Below are positions 1 through 8,706 of a DNA stretch of 64,000 bases, in pieces (positions within the stretch are counted from its first letter, which is position 1; each line of letters opens with the position of its first letter). The position numbers and the translations under genes are program-made. Origin of the DNA: JAABTH01 sp964390725 (lineage in GTDB: Bacteria > Bacillota > Dethiobacteria > DTU022); NCBI GenBank assembly GCA_964390725.1, contig CAYMIW010000006.1, forward strand, positions 1 through 64,000, in the 5' to 3' direction. Below the pieces are notes generated by a model. The model searched no databases, was not told where the DNA came from, and saw only the letters and a list, made by a program, of their open reading frames with translations.

Positions 1-167
1 ACCTCTGCGCTGCCGGGGCTGCACAGATTGCCGCCTCAGCCGGGGTTAAGCAGCTTGTCCTGACCCACCTGCATCCCGAACGCGACCCGGCTCTTTCTCT
101 GGCTGAAGCGGTTAAATACTTTCCTACGGCCAGGTTGGCAGAAGAAGGGCAGGTAATGCTCGTTTAA
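1..167 (+). CDS. MBL-fold metallo-hydrolase, C-terminal fragment
   Basis: The window opens inside this gene; reading frame 3 gives about 54 residues to a TAA at 165-167. The tail contains a VLTHLHPERDP segment, then an Ala-rich helix and a PTARLAEEGQ segment, which matches the C-terminal end of RNase Z/YhfI-like metallo-beta-lactamase hydrolases, where the late His helps bind the metal pair. The catalytic HxHxDH motif lies outside the window, so only the fold family can be named. The next gene follows after 53 bases with its own ribosome site. Confidence 0.6.
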   Translation, partial: LCAAGAAQIAASAGVKQLVLTHLHPERDPALSLAEAVKYFPTARLAEEGQVMLV

Positions 168-220
168 CGGAGAATTGTAGCGGTTGAAAAGCTTTGCATA
201 ATTAGGGGGAGGGAGTTGTA

Positions 221-784
221 ATGAGTAAGAAAAAGCAATCGGTTCAGTTACTTCTTGGCCCGGTCCCGGCCGCCCTGGTAGCCTGCGGCAGCGGCAGCGA
301 AAATAATATCATTACCCTGGCCTGGGTTGGAGTGGTCAATTCTTCGCCGCCGCTGATCTCGGCTGCCGTCCGGCCTAACCGTTACTCTTATGAACTCATT
401 AAGAATAGCGGTGAATTTACTGTTAATATTCCTTCTGTTGAGCAGGTCGATCTTGTTGACCGCTGCGGCACTCTCAGCGGCAGGGATATGAATAAATTTG
501 AAACCTTCGGTTTAACCCCGGCCAGGGGCCTGCTGACCGCGGCACCCATGATCGAAGAGTGCCCGATCAGCATGGAGTGCCGGTTGCACCAGGCCCTTGA
601 ACTGGGTAGTCATACCGCTTTTATTGGCGAGGTTATTTCCAGCTACGTCAGTGAAGAAATGATTACCGATAAAGGACGGATCGATTTTTCAAAGCGCAGC
701 TTGCTTGGTTTCTGTGCCGGCAGCTACCTGGCCGTTAATCCGCTTGACCTCTCGATCGGTTTTACGCTTAAGAAAGATCTTTAA
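221..784 (+). CDS. flavin reductase family protein (DIM6/NTAB-like)
   Basis: A 187-residue protein of the FMN-binding split-barrel flavin reductase family. These proteins bind FMN and use NAD(P)H to reduce flavin for partner enzymes, or act as small FMN redox proteins. Visible family marks are the opening LLGPVPAALV strand, the NIITLAWVGVVNSSPPLIS segment, where flavin contacts usually lie, and the EFTVNIPS segment at about residues 65-72. The ATG has a strong site (GGGGAGGG) ten bases upstream. A hairpin follows the stop, so it is probably not co-transcribed with selA. The substrate cannot be told from sequence. Confidence 0.85.
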   Translation: MSKKKQSVQLLLGPVPAALVACGSGSENNIITLAWVGVVNSSPPLISAAVRPNRYSYELIKNSGEFTVNIPSVEQVDLVDRCGTLSGRDMNKFETFGLTPARGLLTAAPMIEECPISMECRLHQALELGSHTAFIGEVISSYVSEEMITDKGRIDFSKRSLLGFCAGSYLAVNPLDLSIGFTLKKDL

Positions 785-819
785 CCACCGTACCTGTGTA
801 TGGTAGTTTAGCGGTGGTT
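783..819 (+). terminator. hairpin after flavin reductase gene
   Basis: An 8-bp perfect stem (AACCACCG pairing with CGGTGGTT) with a 21-base loop begins at the stop codon. It is followed by an AT-rich run rather than a pure T tract, so it may be a weak intrinsic terminator. Confidence 0.5.
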
Positions 820-889
820 ATTTATAATTTTAAGTAAAACAGTTAATTGGATCCTGTATGCATATTTTACGCAGCTCTTTATTACTTGA

Positions 890-895
890 TATAAT
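890..895 (+). promoter_or_regulatory. candidate -10 box for selA operon
   Basis: A TATAAT hexamer lies 45 bases before the selA start. The expected -35 position holds no good TTGACA match, so this is a tentative call. Confidence 0.35.
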
Positions 896-939
896 GAAAT
901 TAATCTTTGCTTAAATCACCGTGGAAATGAGGGGTGCAG

Positions 940-2361
940 ATGGCTGACTACCAAGCGCTGTTACGTGAACTGCCAGCTGTTGACCGCCTGCTGAATGAAC
1001 CGGCAGTTGTCGAAGTGCTGCAGAGCACGTCCCGGCGGCTAGTCCTGCAGGCTGTGCAGGAAACGGTTAATAACTACCGTCAGAGTATTAATACCAACCG
1101 GGGCGATCAGGAATTTTTGGATAATATCGATATTTCCCCTGCCGGGCTGGCTGTAGAAGCGGCAGATTTAGCCCGGGGAAAAACCCGGCCGAGTATCAGG
1201 CCGGTGATTAATGCCAGCGGTGTGGTGATTCATACTAACCTGGGGCGTTCACCACTGGCTCCTGCAGCTGCGGAGGCATTAACTGATATTGCAGTACATT
1301 ATAACAACCTGGAATTTAACCTGGATACAGGGCGGCGTGGTTCACGTCAGGCTCACCTGGAAGAGATCATCTGTGACCTAACCGGGGCAGAAGCTGCAGC
1401 TGTTTTTAACAATAATGCGGCAGCGGTATTCATGGTCCTTAATACACTGGCCTCCGGCCGCCAGGTGGTGGTCTCCCGGGGGGAACTGGTTGAAATTGGC
1501 GGTTCATTCCGTATTCCCGATATTATGGCTTCAAGCGGGGCTTCCATGGTTGAGGTGGGAACAACCAATAAGACTTACCGAAGGGATTACGAGTCAGCAA
1601 TCAATGACACCAGTGCCGCCCTGCTCAAGGTTCATACCAGTAATTACCAGATGATCGGCTTTACAGCTTCCGTCAGTACGGCAGAAATGGCTGAATTAGC
1701 TCATGACCGTGGGCTAATCATGATCGAAGACCTGGGCAGCGGCGTCCTCATCGATCCGGCAAAATATGGTTTGCCCGCCGAACCACGGGTGCAGGACAGC
1801 ATTGCTGCCGGAGCTGACCTGGTAACCTTCAGCGGTGATAAAATGCTTGGTGGTCCGCAGGCCGGTATTGTTATCGGCCGCAAAGACCTGATACAATCAA
1901 TCAAGGCAAACCAGTTGGCCCGCACAATGCGGGTAGATAAGTTTACCGTTGCCGCCCTGGAAGCTACTGCACGCCTTTATTATGACGAAGAAAAGGCCGT
2001 TCGGGAAATTCCCGTATGGCGCATGCTTACGGCCTCCGCTAATTACCTGCAGCGCCGGGCCGACAACCTGGCTCAGCGTTTTGGAGATATATTCGGAGCA
2101 GAAAATATAACGATCATCCCCGGTATCTCGAGGGTCGGTGGTGGTGCCATGCCCAACGCGGAACTGCCCACTTCACTGATTGCAGTAAGGCTGAGCTCCG
2201 GCCACGGCAGCCCGGAACAATTTGCAGAAAAACTTCGCCGGGGGACTCCTCCGGTTATCCTGCGTCTTCAACAGGAGAGCCTGATCTTTGATCCCCGCAC
2301 CATATTTGAAGAACAGGAAGAAGCACTTATTACAGCGCTAAAAAAAGTCTTAAGCGGATGA
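940..2361 (+). CDS. selA: L-seryl-tRNA(Sec) selenium transferase SelA
   Basis: SelA is a PLP enzyme that converts Ser-tRNA(Sec) to Sec-tRNA(Sec) using selenophosphate. The 473-residue product has the normal family length. The N-terminal tRNA-binding helix region is followed by the large aminotransferase-fold domain, and the FSGDKMLGGPQAG motif holds the PLP lysine (K301 from this start). I chose ATG 940 because GAGGGG lies just ahead of it; an in-frame GTG at 934 overlaps that site. selB begins 34 bases downstream and selD follows, giving a selABD operon. Confidence 0.97.
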   Translation: MADYQALLRELPAVDRLLNEPAVVEVLQSTSRRLVLQAVQETVNNYRQSINTNRGDQEFLDNIDISPAGLAVEAADLARGKTRPSIRPVINASGVVIHTNLGRSPLAPAAAEALTDIAVHYNNLEFNLDTGRRGSRQAHLEEIICDLTGAEAAAVFNNNAAAVFMVLNTLASGRQVVVSRGELVEIGGSFRIPDIMASSGASMVEVGTTNKTYRRDYESAINDTSAALLKVHTSNYQMIGFTASVSTAEMAELAHDRGLIMIEDLGSGVLIDPAKYGLPAEPRVQDSIAAGADLVTFSGDKMLGGPQAGIVIGRKDLIQSIKANQLARTMRVDKFTVAALEATARLYYDEEKAVREIPVWRMLTASANYLQRRADNLAQRFGDIFGAENITIIPGISRVGGGAMPNAELPTSLIAVRLSSGHGSPEQFAEKLRRGTPPVILRLQQESLIFDPRTIFEEQEEALITALKKVLSG

Positions 2362-2395
2362 TATAGTTTAACTGTTATAACGGGAGGTAAATTAT

Positions 2396-4306
2396 TTGGA
2401 GCAGTTGATCATCGGAACTGCCGGTCATGTAGATCACGGTAAAACGGTTTTGATCAAAGCGTTGACTGGTGTGGATACCGACCGCCTGCAAGAAGAAAAA
2501 GAACGTGGCATATCGATCGACCTTGGTTTTGCTCCTTTCCGTCTGCCGGGCGGACGGTTGGCCGGGATAGTGGATGTTCCCGGTCATGAGCGTTTTATTC
2601 ACAATATGCTTGCCGGGGCAGCAGGCATGGACCTGGTTATGCTGGTTGTGGATGCCACCGAGGGGGTAATGCCCCAGACCCGGGAACACTTAGATATACT
2701 GGGTATCCTCGGAGTTAAGGAGGGTATAGCCGTTATTACCAAGATCGACCTGGTTGAGGAAGATTGGCGTGATCTGGTCAGCGAAGAGATAAGGGAGGAG
2801 CTGCAGGGTACCTTTCTTGAAGAAGCTCCCATTGTTCCTGTTTCGGCCCTGAAAGGTGAAGGGATTGAAGAACTGAAGCAGCTGATTGATGATATGATCT
2901 CCGACCTGGAAACTCGTAATTCTTCCGGTCCCCTGCGTTTACCCGTGGACCGTTCTTTCATCATTGCCGGTTTTGGTACGGTGATAACCGGCACCCTGGT
3001 CCAGGGATCGGTTTCTGTTGGAGATACCGTTTCCGTTGTCCCCCCGGGGTTGGAAGCCCGGGTGCGTAACATCCAGGTTCACGATATGAATGTGGAGAAA
3101 GCTCTGGCCGGCTCCCGGGTGGCCCTTAATCTCTCCGGTCTGGAGAAGGATGAAGTATTGCGCGGCAGTGTTATCAGCACCCCGGGTTATTATAAGCAGA
3201 CCAACCTGGTCGATGTATGGGTAAAGCTGCTGGACAGCGCTCCGCGAAAGCTTAAAAATCTCGATCCCGTCCATTTTTTCCTCGGAACTGCTCGCAGTGT
3301 AGCCAGGTTGCTTATGCTCGACCGGAACGAACTTTTGCCCGGAGAAGGAACCGTTGTGCAGTGCCGCCTCGACAGGCCTCTTGTTGCTGAACGGGGTGAC
3401 TCATTTGTAATACGCTCATATTCACCGATGGCCACTATCGGCGGCGGAAAGGTTCTCGATCCCTACCCGCAGCGGCACCGCCGCTTCCGACAGGAAGTAA
3501 TTGAAAGGCTTACCGAACTTAAACAGGCCTCGGCTGAAGGTGGTGATATGGCTTTTCTCCGCCGTAAACTGGAAGAGTTGATTATAGCCGATTCGGCCGG
3601 GTTATCCAGGGAAACCAGGCTTGATGTTTCCTCTGTTGAAGCTATTCTCGACAATTTAATTAAAAGCGGCCAGGTGGTTGGAATTGGCAGATCATACCTG
3701 TTGAAAAAGAGCCTGGTCCAGTATGAAAAGCTGCTGCTGCGGGAGCTTGATGCTTACCATGACCAGAAACCTCTTTCCCGGGGATTATCGAAGGCCCGCT
3801 TACGTGGTTACCTGCCTTCGGCTTTTAGCCAGCGGGACTACGATGCTCTGCTTGAAGAGCTGCAGCATGGCGATAAAATTGAACTGCAGGGTGAGCTGGT
3901 TAACCGTAATGGTTTTATCCCCCAGCCGTCACCGGGAGATCAAAAAATTCTCGATTCCCTTGTAAAGCACTATTTCACTGAAGGTTTGCAGCCGCCATCG
4001 GCTAAGGATGCGTTGGAAAAAGCCGGGGTTTCGCTACCGCGCAGGGAAGAACTATTTAATTATTTGCAGGACGCAAACCTGCTGGTAAAAGTGAGTGAAG
4101 ATCTATATTTTCACCGGGAAGCATATGAGAGGGCCCTTGACCTGCTGCGAAAACATTTTGCAGAAAGCGGCAGGATAACCCTGGCTGAATTCAGGGATCT
4201 TTCCGGTAGCACACGCAAGTATGTCCAGGCTCTGCTTGAACATTTTGACCGGGTAAAGTTAACCCGCCGGGTTGAAGATTACCGGGTTCCCGGCAGGTTG
4301 GAATAG
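2396..4306 (+). CDS. selB: selenocysteine-specific elongation factor SelB
   Basis: SelB carries Sec-tRNA(Sec) to ribosomes paused at UGA codons and binds the SECIS hairpin in the mRNA. The 636-residue product has an N-terminal GTPase domain (P-loop GHVDHGKT at about residues 10-17, DVPGHE, TKIDLV), EF-Tu-like barrel domains, and a long C-terminal region of winged-helix repeats that binds SECIS in this family. The start is TTG 2396, nine bases after GGGAGGT. The UGA in the adjacent selD is its nearest visible client. Confidence 0.97.
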   Translation: MEQLIIGTAGHVDHGKTVLIKALTGVDTDRLQEEKERGISIDLGFAPFRLPGGRLAGIVDVPGHERFIHNMLAGAAGMDLVMLVVDATEGVMPQTREHLDILGILGVKEGIAVITKIDLVEEDWRDLVSEEIREELQGTFLEEAPIVPVSALKGEGIEELKQLIDDMISDLETRNSSGPLRLPVDRSFIIAGFGTVITGTLVQGSVSVGDTVSVVPPGLEARVRNIQVHDMNVEKALAGSRVALNLSGLEKDEVLRGSVISTPGYYKQTNLVDVWVKLLDSAPRKLKNLDPVHFFLGTARSVARLLMLDRNELLPGEGTVVQCRLDRPLVAERGDSFVIRSYSPMATIGGGKVLDPYPQRHRRFRQEVIERLTELKQASAEGGDMAFLRRKLEELIIADSAGLSRETRLDVSSVEAILDNLIKSGQVVGIGRSYLLKKSLVQYEKLLLRELDAYHDQKPLSRGLSKARLRGYLPSAFSQRDYDALLEELQHGDKIELQGELVNRNGFIPQPSPGDQKILDSLVKHYFTEGLQPPSAKDALEKAGVSLPRREELFNYLQDANLLVKVSEDLYFHREAYERALDLLRKHFAESGRITLAEFRDLSGSTRKYVQALLEHFDRVKLTRRVEDYRVPGRLE

Positions 4307-4384
4307 TTTACAGGCATAATATCGTGCTAATATATGTAAAATGTTGTTTGTTAGTTGAAATTTATAAAAAAAGCAGGTGATGAA

Positions 4385-5434
4385 GTGAGCCGTGAAGAGA
4401 TTCGTTTGACCGCGCTGACAACCAGCGCCGGGTGAGCAGCCAAGATAGGGCCTGAGGCCCTTGCGCAGGTTCTGCGCGAGATACCGTCTTTTGACCATCC
4501 CGACTTTCTGAACCGGGATCAGCACTTTTCCGATGCAGGGGTATACCGTATATCCGAGACCCATGCCCTGGTCCAGTCTGTCGATTTTTTCACTCCCGTG
4601 GTAGATGATCCATATACTTACGGACAGATCGCGGCTGCCAATTCGCTCAGTGATATCTATGCCATGGGTGCCAGGCCGCTTACAGCCCTCAACATTGTTG
4701 CCTTTCCCGCGTCATGTCAACCGCTTGATGTACTGCAATCGATATTAAGAGGTGGATACGATAAGGTAAAGGAAGCAGGGGCAGTTATTACCGGCGGTCA
4801 CAGTATCGAAGACCAGGAACCGAAGTACGGGCTTTCGGTGACTGGACTGGTCGAAATAGGGAAGCTGATTACCGGGGGAGGTGCCCGCCCCGGAGACCGG
4901 CTCATTTTAACCAAGCCAATTGGTACCGGAATAATTACAACTGCCATTAAGGGAGGCTTGATTACTGAAAATGATGCTGACGCGGTCATTAAAGGTATGG
5001 CCGGGCTTAATGCTGCTGCAGCCTCTGCCATGCTGGAAGCAGGAGCTTCAGCCTGTACCGACATTACCGGTTTCAGCCTTTTGGGTCACCTGCATGAAAT
5101 GCTTGTTTCGAGCAGTGTGGGAGCTGAAATTGACTACAGCACGGTTCCCCTTTACCCCCATGTGCTGGATATGACAACCAGTGGTATGATTCCGGCAGGC
5201 GCCTACCGCAACCTGGAATACATGCGTCCCCACCTGCAGTGGGAAGGTGCTGTGGATTTGAAAGACGATGCCCAGATTATCCTTGCCGATCCCCAAACTT
5301 CAGGTGGGCTGCTCATTGCCATTTCGGAAGAAAAAAGCGGCCTGTTAATGGAATTGCTGTTGGAAAATGGCGGCGGACACCTGATCGGCACGATTGTTGA
5401 AAGCGAACAGCCGGGCAGAATAATCATTGGCTGA
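4385..5434 (+). CDS. selD: selenide,water dikinase SelD, itself a selenoprotein (Sec at UGA 4433-4435)
   Basis: SelD makes selenophosphate from selenide and ATP. A GTG at 4385, five bases after AGGTGA, opens a frame that meets TGA at codon 17 and then reads without interruption to TGA 5432-5434, 349 residues including Sec. Around the UGA the reading is TTSAG-U-AAKIGPEAL; SelD proteins carry Cys or Sec exactly here, followed three residues later by the catalytic Lys (K20). Beyond it come family segments such as DDPYTYGQIAAANSLSD and the GGHSIEDQEPKYGLSVTG region. Automatic calling from the later ATG-like starts would lose the catalytic N-terminus. It closes the selABD operon. Confidence 0.95.
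4447..4477 (+). promoter_or_regulatory. bacterial SECIS-like hairpins downstream of the selD UGA
   Basis: Two perfect 6-bp hairpins follow the UGA: AGGGCC-TGA-GGCCCT (4447-4461) and GCGCAG-GTT-CTGCGC (4463-4477). The second presents an AGGUUCU apex on a GC stem starting 27 bases after the UGA. That is very like the fdhF-type bacterial SECIS, whose apical loop contains AGGUCU, and it is within the usual distance for SelB recognition. The sequence is coding at the same time. Confidence 0.75.
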
Positions 5435-5669
5435 GAATTTTAGCTGCGTTCACGGGGTGTTAAAGGATGCCCTGAAAACACGCTTAATGTGGTCAATAGT
5501 TGTTCATGTAAAATATTTAAGAATTTAAAAATAAAAAGCAGGATATATAAAAGGATCTGTCGAAAACCATTAGTGTAATCTGTTTTTATCGTAATTGTCG
5601 CAATATTCATTTTTAATGATTAACCGGGGAGGTGTTGAAACGTAATTTAATGCAGAATGCCCGTCTCAA

Positions 5670-5693
5670 CCGGCAGGAAACCATTCCTGGCGG
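5670..5693 (+). other. hairpin in selD-hdrD intergenic region
   Basis: The 280-base gap between selD and the next operon holds a stem CCGGCAGGA / TCCTGGCGG with one mismatch, about 43 bases ahead of the hdrD-like start. It could be a leader element of the electron-transfer operon. I see no known riboswitch or tRNA(Sec) in the gap. Confidence 0.3.
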
Positions 5694-5735
5694 GTAAAGC
5701 GTCAAACTAATTATCTTATGATGCGGGGTATGCTA

Positions 5736-6872
5736 ATGAGTACCGAAATCCAAACATTTACTGAAAAATATGACCTGCTGGGTTGTATCCAATGCGGCCG
5801 CTGTACAGGTGGGTGCCCGGTTACTGTACGGGCCGACCTGAACGTGCGCCGTTTTGTTTACGATGCCTATTACGAGGAGAAACTTGACGAACTGGCCAGG
5901 CTGGCGGAAATCTGGGACTGTACGGCCTGTCATACCTGTGCTGTTCGTTGCCCCAAGGGTTTAAAACCTCTCGAGGTGTTGCTCGGTTTGCGCACAATGA
6001 TTATTGAAAGCGGTAAGGTGGAACCAACAGTGCGCGATGCCCTGCAGTCCGTTCTTCTTGAAGGTAATCCCTGGGAAAAATCGCGGGCCGCCAGGAGCGA
6101 TTGGATGGAAGGCCTTGATGTTAAAATTGCTGAGCCTGATGTGCCCGTGGAAAATCTTATTTTTGTCTGCTGTACCATCGCTTACGACCCCAGGGTCAGG
6201 GTAATCGCCCGCAACGCAGTCTCCCTGCTGAACAAAGCCGGTGTTGATTATGCCTTCCTGGACGACAGTGAAACCTGTTGCGGCAGCGAAGTGTTTACTC
6301 TTGGTGAAGAGGGGCTATTTGAAATGCTCGTGGAGGATAATACAGAGCTATTAAACGAGTATTCAGCCAAACGTATAGTTTGTCTTTCTCCCCACTGCTT
6401 TACCACCTATAAAACGAAGTATCCCGACCTTAAAGCCGAAGTAATTCATTATACCCAGCTGCTCGATGAAATGCTGAAAGATGGAAAGATTTCCTGGAAA
6501 GGCGAGCTGAACAGGAGAATTGTATACCACGATCCCTGTTACCTGGGTAAACAGGGTGATATTTATGAAGAACCCCGGGATCTGCTGAGAAGTATTCCCG
6601 GTGTTGAATTAGTTGAGTTTGACCGATGCCGCGAACGCAGTCTTTGCTGCGAAGGGGGCGGGGGCAAAATGTGGGTTGAATCGGAATCAAAAAAAGAACG
6701 TCTTGCTGAAACGCGGATAAAAGACGCCAAGGCTCTTGAGGCCGATATTGTGGCCGTGGCTTGTCCCTTCTGCGTTTTAACCCTTGAAGATGCGCTTAAA
6801 GGCCTCGGCTACGAGGAAGAAATGCGTGTGGCCGAGATTACCGAGCTACTTGGTGAATTTGCTGAAGCATAG
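5736..6872 (+). CDS. HdrD-like (HdrC-HdrB fusion) iron-sulfur oxidoreductase
   Basis: A 378-residue soluble Fe-S protein. Two [4Fe-4S] motifs come first (C17xxC20xxC23xxxC27 and C62xxC65xxC68xxxC72), as in HdrC, followed by two CCG domains as in HdrB. The second CCG domain is complete (HDPCYLGK, CCEGGGGKMW, CPFC). The first has CCGSE but reads CLSPHC where CxxC is usual, so it may not hold the same cluster. Several ATGs are available; 5736 has GCGGGG seven bases ahead. Position directly before etfBA and upstream of hdrA suggests it is the HdrBC equivalent that passes electrons between HdrA and ETF; that role is inference. Confidence 0.85.
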   Translation: MSTEIQTFTEKYDLLGCIQCGRCTGGCPVTVRADLNVRRFVYDAYYEEKLDELARLAEIWDCTACHTCAVRCPKGLKPLEVLLGLRTMIIESGKVEPTVRDALQSVLLEGNPWEKSRAARSDWMEGLDVKIAEPDVPVENLIFVCCTIAYDPRVRVIARNAVSLLNKAGVDYAFLDDSETCCGSEVFTLGEEGLFEMLVEDNTELLNEYSAKRIVCLSPHCFTTYKTKYPDLKAEVIHYTQLLDEMLKDGKISWKGELNRRIVYHDPCYLGKQGDIYEEPRDLLRSIPGVELVEFDRCRERSLCCEGGGGKMWVESESKKERLAETRIKDAKALEADIVAVACPFCVLTLEDALKGLGYEEEMRVAEITELLGEFAEA

Positions 6873-6911
6873 CCTTGTTTGTTTATATTCTGGCAGGAGG
6901 TGGAATGAACT

Positions 6912-7700
6912 ATGAAAATGTTTGTTTGCATCAAGTATGTACCCGATACTTCCGAGGCAGAAGTAAAGGTCAACCCCGACGGCGTTTCAGTTGACAGCAG
7001 TCGTTTTTCATTCGACATTAATGACGCCGATAACTATGCCGTGGAAGAATCGGTTTTAATCAAGGAGGCCGGTGAAGGCGATATAACCGTTCTGTCAATT
7101 GGGCCGAAGCAGTCAGATGTAATGATTCGCATGGCCATGGCCAAGGGCTGTGACCAGGCTATACGTGTTGAAGATGATCGTATCGCCTCGCACGATCCCC
7201 TCATGGTGGCAAAAGTTCTGGCCGGTGCTATCAAAGGACAGGAATTCGACCTGGTTCTTACCGGCTGCATGGCCGGTGACGACGGTCATATGTCAACCGG
7301 GGTTGCTCTTGCTGAAGAACTTGGCGTTAACCACGCTTCCATGGTTAAGAAAGTGGAAGTGCTTGACGGTAAGGTTAAAGCGCATCGCGAACTGGAAGGC
7401 GGCCTGCTCGAAGTTGTTGAGCTTGAACTCCCTGCTGTTCTGACCATCCAGACCGGAATCAACGAGCCACGATATGCTCCTATTCGCGGGATTCGCGCCG
7501 CTCAGAAAAAAGAACTGAAAGTAGCCAGTCTTGATGATATCGGTGTTGATCCGGTTGCTGTTGGTCCGGATGCCTCAATGGTAATCCTGGAACAACTGTA
7601 TATTCCGGAAGTTGAATCCTCTGCTGAATTTATCGAAGGTGAAGCCGAGGAGAAAGCTGATAAACTGGCTTCAATCCTGGTCAAGGGAGGCCTCGTATAA
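6912..7700 (+). CDS. etfB: electron transfer flavoprotein beta subunit
   Basis: EtfB, 262 residues, the usual size. It begins MKMFVCIKYVPDTSEAEVKV and has the conserved GDDGHMSTGVALAEELG region that contributes to nucleotide binding. With EtfA it forms the heterodimer that exchanges electrons with acyl-CoA dehydrogenases. GGAGGTGG lies ahead of the ATG, and the TAA overlaps the etfA start by one base, showing translational coupling. Whether it is a bifurcating ETF cannot be settled by eye. Confidence 0.95.
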   Translation: MKMFVCIKYVPDTSEAEVKVNPDGVSVDSSRFSFDINDADNYAVEESVLIKEAGEGDITVLSIGPKQSDVMIRMAMAKGCDQAIRVEDDRIASHDPLMVAKVLAGAIKGQEFDLVLTGCMAGDDGHMSTGVALAEELGVNHASMVKKVEVLDGKVKAHRELEGGLLEVVELELPAVLTIQTGINEPRYAPIRGIRAAQKKELKVASLDDIGVDPVAVGPDASMVILEQLYIPEVESSAEFIEGEAEEKADKLASILVKGGLV

Positions 7701-8674
7701 TGGGTGACATTTTAGTACTTGCTGAACATCGTCAGGGAGCATTAAGAGACGTATCCTTCGAAATGATGGCCATTGCGCCGGCGCTCGCCGCTGATATGGG
7801 TGGAGAAGTTAAAGTGCTCTTAATCGGTAGCGGGCTGGACGAGATGGCTAAAAAAATGGCTGCTTTCGGCAGTAAGGTATTATTAATTGACGATCCCCTG
7901 TTTGAAAATTTTAATGCTAAGAAGTACCAGAAAGTTCTGTCGGCGCTGATCGACGATCTTAAGCCGGCCCTGTTGCTTACCGGGCATACATCCCAGGGAG
8001 TTGATTTTATGCCGTCCCTGGCCGTGGAAAAGGGTTTGCCCCTTGTTGCCGAGGCGATCTCCCTTGAGTATAAAGATAACACTTTAAAAGCAACCCGACA
8101 GCTATATTCGGGCAAAGTTAATGCTACCGTGGCTTTCAAGCCGTCCGATACCTACCTGGTAACTTTGCGTGAGGGTGTAGTTGAACCACCCGATGCGGCA
8201 GATGGGGGAAATGTTGAAAATATAGATTCCCCGCTGAAGGAAGAAATACCCGACCGCAGCTTTGTTGAATATATTGAAGCCGAAGTGGGGGATGTTGATA
8301 TTACCCAATCCGATATACTTGTTGCCGTCGGACGTGGTTTGAAGGAAGATAAAAACCTGCCTGTTATAGAAGAACTGGCCAAGGCTATCAAGGCCGACAT
8401 TGCCGGTTCCAGGGCGGCAACCGATGCCGGTTGGATACCGCACGACCGCCAGGTCGGCACCTCTGGTAAGGCGGTTAAACCAAAACTCTATATTGCCATG
8501 GGCATTTCGGGCGCATTCCAGCACGTGGCCGGTATGAAAGGGGCCAAAACAGTTGTTGCTATTAACAAGGACCCCGAAGCCCCGATATTTGCCGTGGCTG
8601 ATTATGCCATCGTTGATGATATGTTCAAGATTGTGCCCAAGCTGACTGAAAAACTGAAAGAACTGAAAGGTTAG
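7700..8674 (+). CDS. etfA: electron transfer flavoprotein alpha subunit
   Basis: EtfA, 324 residues. The C-terminal FAD domain is unmistakable: VGRGLKEDKNLPVIEELA, RAATDAGWIPHDRQVG, then LYIAMGISGAFQHVAGM and INKDPEAPIFAVADYAIV. The motif normally QVGQTGK reads QVGTSGK, a conservative change close to the flavin. It overlaps etfB and is followed 32 bases later by hdrA. No acyl-CoA dehydrogenase gene lies in this operon, so the partner is encoded elsewhere. Confidence 0.96.
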   Translation: MGDILVLAEHRQGALRDVSFEMMAIAPALAADMGGEVKVLLIGSGLDEMAKKMAAFGSKVLLIDDPLFENFNAKKYQKVLSALIDDLKPALLLTGHTSQGVDFMPSLAVEKGLPLVAEAISLEYKDNTLKATRQLYSGKVNATVAFKPSDTYLVTLREGVVEPPDAADGGNVENIDSPLKEEIPDRSFVEYIEAEVGDVDITQSDILVAVGRGLKEDKNLPVIEELAKAIKADIAGSRAATDAGWIPHDRQVGTSGKAVKPKLYIAMGISGAFQHVAGMKGAKTVVAINKDPEAPIFAVADYAIVDDMFKIVPKLTEKLKELKG

Positions 8675-8706
8675 CAGATAAAAGCAGGGGCAATCTCAGC
8701 GGGAGG

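Noticed and set aside
2375..2689. Minus-strand reading frame opposite selB
   Set aside because: It lies inside selB with no ribosome site or recognisable domain; a shadow frame.
5435..5717. A tRNA(Sec) gene (selC) next to selABD
   Set aside because: The gap has a short hairpin but no cloverleaf with UCA anticodon or long extra arm; selC must lie elsewhere.
5435..5717. A molybdenum- or c-di-GMP-type riboswitch before the hdr-etf operon
   Set aside because: Only one imperfect hairpin is visible, and no consensus motif of a known class could be matched by eye.
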